This document shows, one piece after another, positions 61,601 to 64,000 of a stretch of DNA of 64,000 nt; position 1 is the stretch's first letter; every line of letters begins with the position of its first letter. The position numbers and the translations under genes were made by a program. The notes beneath the pieces were generated by a model that had not been told where the DNA came from, searched no databases, and worked only from the letters and a program-made list of their open reading frames with translations. Source of the DNA: Pontibacter korlensis (GTDB taxonomy: Bacteria > Bacteroidota > Bacteroidia > Cytophagales > Hymenobacteraceae); contig NZ_CP009621.1 in NCBI RefSeq assembly GCF_000973725.1, forward strand, positions 1,431,501-1,495,500. The letters run 5' to 3'.

Positions 61601-61699
61601 GGTCTGCTTTATCTTGTCTTTGAAGAGAAGCGGAACCACTGCTGCCACAGCGAGCAACAGGGCCAAAAAGATAAAAAAGCCAATGGCTACTTTTTTCAT
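58688..61699 (-). CDS. AsmA-like family protein (AsmA-like C-terminal region)
   Basis: A 1003-residue protein with one N-terminal transmembrane helix (VAIGFFIFLALLLAVAAVVPLL) and a long beta-rich body, typical of AsmA/TamB-like proteins that bridge the envelope and are linked to phospholipid transport. Features seen: NINAQVIYETDDVSLSLFRD near residue 40 and repeated strand-rich blocks (VKVNITL-like, LNLSNGYIKSKDFPAPIENL, GVLDLTKLTKIFPQEGMTVS). The C-terminal 80 residues are a charged coiled coil (RKAQEELEKKRREAEQQIKK). The gene is single on the minus strand. Confidence 0.88.
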   Translation of the reverse strand: MKKVAIGFFIFLALLLAVAAVVPLLFKDKIKQTLDKEIAKNINAQVIYETDDVSLSLFRDFPNLSLGVENLSVIGKDSFATDTLARISSFRMGLNLFSVFGNELKVNSITLDKPVIRLIALKSGKANWDIMIEDTTATDLEADTVASDFNMAIKGWEVNNGTIYYDDLSIPFGFAAYNVQHSGSGDFEQDVFDMESKTTAERFLMTYDGVNYLENATLDADVTMAMDLNQSLYTFKDNSIRINEFPFKFDGAILMPEEAIDFDLTFSATETDFRNVLSVVPGMYSEQFDDIKTGGKLSFDGYFKGRMIDTLMPGYGVDLKVIEGMFKYPELPEAAQNINIDMSVASKDGTPQNTDINIRQFHMDLGKNPIDAKVVINGLETMKVDGNVKASVDLAELTKVYPVEGMTLRGLLKVDADAKGTYSETSMPVIDADLNLSNGYIKSKDFPAPIENLNMVTNVRNTTGNTDDTRISIERFNMSLDGEPLEGRMLITGIDKPAFDGRIKGVLDLTKLTKIFPQEGMTVSGRITADVAAKGKLSDIEAEKYNNVTANGTMAISNLNFVSTDLPQGMNIAQANANFNNERVSLQNMSGHLGKSDFNASGTVSNYIGYALANDQPLRGNFNISSNTFDVNEWMVDETSGEPVEGTEEGVVGVPANLDLALNIDAKQVLYSNLKLNNVSGQVQVKDQIAKLNKVTFNTLGGTFATSGSYNTQNLQKPLFDMKLDIQNLGFKEAFNAFNTVQVFAPIAKLLEGKFSTNFAFAGELGQDMVPVFQTLDGTGVIKVLRAAVRDVPIVERISSLTNFEELRSFVIENKMIDAQIVDGKLVVQPFNLNVGDIGMTVGGSTATDGNIDYVTALSVPTGKVGQQLSSSLTGLLGGNQSLVNAERVTLKLNVGGTFNNPRVALAGGSVKEQAADVVKTVVQSKLNDAKQQAEQRKLQLQDSVNAELNRQKQELERKAQEELEKKRREAEQQIKKQAADKVGGFLKGLTKPAAQPDTTKNQ

Positions 61700-61840
61700 A
61701 TGTAGTAGTTTTTGGTGTTTTTACAGTTGTGATAGCTAAGCTATGTAATTATAGCTAAAATCGTGCTACTTTATTCTTAGCTTTCATAACAGACGCATTT
61801 GCATTAAGTTAACAGCAGCATAGAGATAAAATTGCACAGC

Positions 61841-62860
61841 ATGGGCGCAGGTTTTAAAAAGATATTTCTGATGTACATAGCCTGCCTGTGGGCCTGTAGT
61901 TCCGTAGCCCAGGAAGTGCAGCACACACAGCAATACGCTAACCGCCTGTACCTGAACCCTGCTTTTGCTGGCCTTGACTATAGCTGGAGCGTAGCCCTCT
62001 CACACCGTAAACAATGGCCTGCGCTGAATGGCTCCTTTATTACAAACTCACTGGCAGCTGACTTACGGATACCCGATTCGAAAAGTGCAATTAGCCTTCT
62101 ACTACAGCAGGACCGTGCCGGCGTGGGTGGCCTGAAAAAATTACAGGGTAGCCTGGGCTATGCCTATCACACCAACATCAGCAGCAACTGGGCCATGTCT
62201 GCCGGATTGCAGGCAAGTATAGCCTCCCTGCGCTTGGATTACAACAACCTTGTGTTCGGCGATCAACTTTCTGACAACGGCATGGTGTCACTTACTTCAG
62301 CGGAGGCAAACAACTTCGCACCAAATACTTATGTTGATTTTAGTGTTGGCGGACTTATACACTCTGACCAGTTTTGGGCAGGCCTAACAGTAGCACACCT
62401 AAACAAACCAACTTACGAGCTAGCCCAGGAAACAGAATTGCCAATACGTTTTACGGCTATAGCTGGCTATAAATTCTACGCACGGTCATACGAAGAGCAG
62501 GGAAGGCTGTTTGAATTGAGCTTTACGCCAACAGCCACTTTTATACATCAGCATAATGCTAAAAGATTAGATATTGGCTTATACACTAAATACACTCCCT
62601 TGACGTTAGGGTTAATATATAAAGGAGTGCCAGTTACAGGTGGAACTAACCAGGACCAATCCTTGTCCGTTATAGCAGGTCTGCAACTGAAGCAGTTCAG
62701 GGTAGGTTTTAGCCACGATGTGGGCCTGAAGGGCCTGAGCAGGGAAGTGGGTGGCACAAACGAGGTTTCGTTAGTTTTTGAAAGAGCTGTAATTAACAAT
62801 TTGTTTAGGAGCCGCTTAAAGAACAAAATTAACAGAAGCATTGTTTGTCCGGCATTCTAA
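61841..62860 (+). CDS. PorP/SprF family type IX secretion system membrane protein
   Basis: A 339-residue outer-membrane protein of the PorP/SprF family, which supports type IX secretion and gliding by helping present partner proteins at the cell surface. Signal peptide MGAGFKKIFLMYIACLWACS ends before VAQEVQHTQQYANRLYLNPA, the family hallmark. The remainder has alternating strands fitting a beta-barrel (GVGGLKKLQGSLGYAYHTNI, DIGLYTKYTPLTLGLIYKGV). The ORF opens at a TTG three codons earlier, and the ATG at 61841 is chosen. The gldK gene follows after 63 bases, matching porP-porK order in related genomes. Confidence 0.93.
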   Translation: MGAGFKKIFLMYIACLWACSSVAQEVQHTQQYANRLYLNPAFAGLDYSWSVALSHRKQWPALNGSFITNSLAADLRIPDSKSAISLLLQQDRAGVGGLKKLQGSLGYAYHTNISSNWAMSAGLQASIASLRLDYNNLVFGDQLSDNGMVSLTSAEANNFAPNTYVDFSVGGLIHSDQFWAGLTVAHLNKPTYELAQETELPIRFTAIAGYKFYARSYEEQGRLFELSFTPTATFIHQHNAKRLDIGLYTKYTPLTLGLIYKGVPVTGGTNQDQSLSVIAGLQLKQFRVGFSHDVGLKGLSREVGGTNEVSLVFERAVINNLFRSRLKNKINRSIVCPAF

Positions 62861-62923
62861 TATTATTTATAATTGCACATTAATCTACGTTACAAGAACC
62901 TTATCTTAACTAGGTACCATTTT

Positions 62924-64000
62924 ATGAAGTTAATCAAGTATTTATCGGCTGCGGTTGTGGGAGGCATGCTGCTTACTGCCTGTGGTAAGGGTGCTCAGCC
63001 TACCAGTACCAACCCTGGTGCTTATAGCTCTGCTACCGGCGCAGAGTATGGCGAAGATGAAGATGCTTTCGATGTTGCCGATTATGCGGAGTTTCCGCAG
63101 GGCCCAGGTCTTATCTTTATTGAAGGTGGCCGCACCGTGCTTGGCTCAATGGAAGAGGATATTGCTATGACGCGCGACAATGTTGAGCGTACAGTAACTG
63201 TTGCCTCTTTCTATATGGACGAAACAGAGGTAGCTAATATCCACTGGTTGGAGTACCTGCACGACCTGAAGCGTGACTCTCTGCCAGAAGTATACCAGGC
63301 TGCATTGCCAGATACTACTGTTTGGTCTCAGCAATTGTCATTTAACGACCCATACGTAACTTATTATCTGCGTTATCCAGGTTTCCGCTTCTTCCCAGTA
63401 GTTGGTGTAAGCTGGTTACAAGCTAACGACTTCTGCGTATGGCGTACAAATAAAGTAAACGCAATTCTTGCACAGCAAGCTACCGGTGGTGGCAGAAGAG
63501 GTTTGTTTGGTCGTGGCGGCGACGAAGAGGCAGTAGAAGGTGAGAAGCCATCTATCGAATCTGGCTACGTATTGCCGAACTACCGTCTCCCAACAGAGGC
63601 TGAGTGGGAATATGCTGCTCAGGCAATGATTGGTACTCAGTATACTGAAGACGAAAATCAAAACAACCGTCGTCTGTATCCTTGGGATGGCCACCAGGTG
63701 CGTAACCCATATGGTAAGCAGATGGGTAAGTTCATGGCTAACTTCAAGCGTGGCCGTGGTGACTATGCAGGTATCGCAGGTTCTTTGAACGATGGTGCCA
63801 TGATTACGGATTATATCTACGCTTACCCCCCAAACGACTTCGGTCTTTACAACATGGCTGGTAACGTAAATGAGTGGGTACAGGATGTTTACCGTCCGCT
63901 TTCGTTCCAGGACGTAGAAGATTTGAACCCGTTCCGTCGTGATGGCTTCCAGGATGAGGCTACTAACTACGACTCAAGCGAGGGCTTCCACTCACTGGTT
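62924..64000 (+). CDS. gldK: Gliding motility / type IX secretion lipoprotein GldK, 3' end cut by window edge
   Basis: GldK is an outer-membrane lipoprotein that forms the periplasmic ring of the type IX secretion motor with GldN. The 359 codons present begin MKLIKYLSAAVVGGMLLTAC, with the lipid-bearing Cys20. The rest has the formylglycine-generating-enzyme (SUMF1) fold: LIFIEGGRTVLGSMEED, MDETEVANIHWLEYLH, LPTEAEWEYAAQ, and LYNMAGNVNEWVQDVY. The frame continues to the last base without a stop. gldL, gldM and gldN would be expected just beyond the window. Confidence 0.95.
   Translation, partial: MKLIKYLSAAVVGGMLLTACGKGAQPTSTNPGAYSSATGAEYGEDEDAFDVADYAEFPQGPGLIFIEGGRTVLGSMEEDIAMTRDNVERTVTVASFYMDETEVANIHWLEYLHDLKRDSLPEVYQAALPDTTVWSQQLSFNDPYVTYYLRYPGFRFFPVVGVSWLQANDFCVWRTNKVNAILAQQATGGGRRGLFGRGGDEEAVEGEKPSIESGYVLPNYRLPTEAEWEYAAQAMIGTQYTEDENQNNRRLYPWDGHQVRNPYGKQMGKFMANFKRGRGDYAGIAGSLNDGAMITDYIYAYPPNDFGLYNMAGNVNEWVQDVYRPLSFQDVEDLNPFRRDGFQDEATNYDSSEGFHSLV

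Overview
The window reads as chromosomal DNA of a member of the Bacteroidota, most likely order Cytophagales and close to Pontibacter/Hymenobacteraceae. Supporting signs are a PorP/SprF gene followed by gldK (type IX secretion and gliding), two secreted proteins with type IX C-terminal sorting domains, a cruF-crtD carotenoid pair, many Bacteroidota-only families (DUF4783, DUF6952, DUF4382, DUF4105, DUF6970), and promoters with the Bacteroidota -7 box TAnnTTTG. The genus is an inference from gene content. No rRNA, tRNA or CRISPR array was seen.

Layout. 1-9 kb: partial nadC, a DUF4783 protein, gpmI with a lipoprotein, a secreted M43 metalloprotease, yjbQ, a beta-helix lipoprotein, prfA, and a thioredoxin/DUF6952 pair. 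9-13 kb: a TetR-like regulator, cruF, crtD and an SRPBCC protein (carotenoid tailoring), then a frameshifted secreted protein. 13-23 kb: an SNF2 helicase, a LolE/FtsX-type permease, a methyltransferase, rbfA, a polytopic membrane protein, and the glyA-tatC-rpiB run. 23-29 kb: one 1926-residue surface protein with 17 IPT/TIG repeats. 29.5-32 kb: a phosphoesterase, two small hydrophilic proteins, a stress-type SDR and a pterin carbinolamine dehydratase. 32-36 kb: the tight run rsmI, DUF4105/Lnb-like, inositol monophosphatase and a short Cys-rich membrane peptide, then a small conserved protein. 36-46 kb: MscS channel, radical SAM/SPASM protein, baeRF-type protein, TlpA-like oxidoreductase, radA and a CHASE-PAS histidine kinase.

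46-52 kb is the most accessory part. It holds a membrane protein, a GC-rich repeat-like intergenic block, fumC, an IS1182-type insertion sequence with a frameshifted transposase, an AT-rich orphan gene with an HEPN-like RNYTSH motif, and a long imperfect palindrome. 52-58 kb: YkgJ-type, YdeI-type and pentapeptide proteins, two MsrB-type and one MsrA-type methionine sulfoxide reductases around a lipoprotein gene split by an in-frame stop, a DgkA-type kinase, a DUF6970 lipoprotein, a DinB protein and a DUF4382 lipoprotein. 58-64 kb: a large AsmA-like protein, porP/sprF and the start of gldK.

Most of the window is ordinary core genome. I found no multi-gene system that I could call new. The best leads are the HEPN-like orphan beside the insertion sequence, the putative leaderless promoters with a fixed 4-nt spacing to the start codon, and three broken genes (12.5, 49.8 and 55.1 kb) that may be real decay or sequencing errors.
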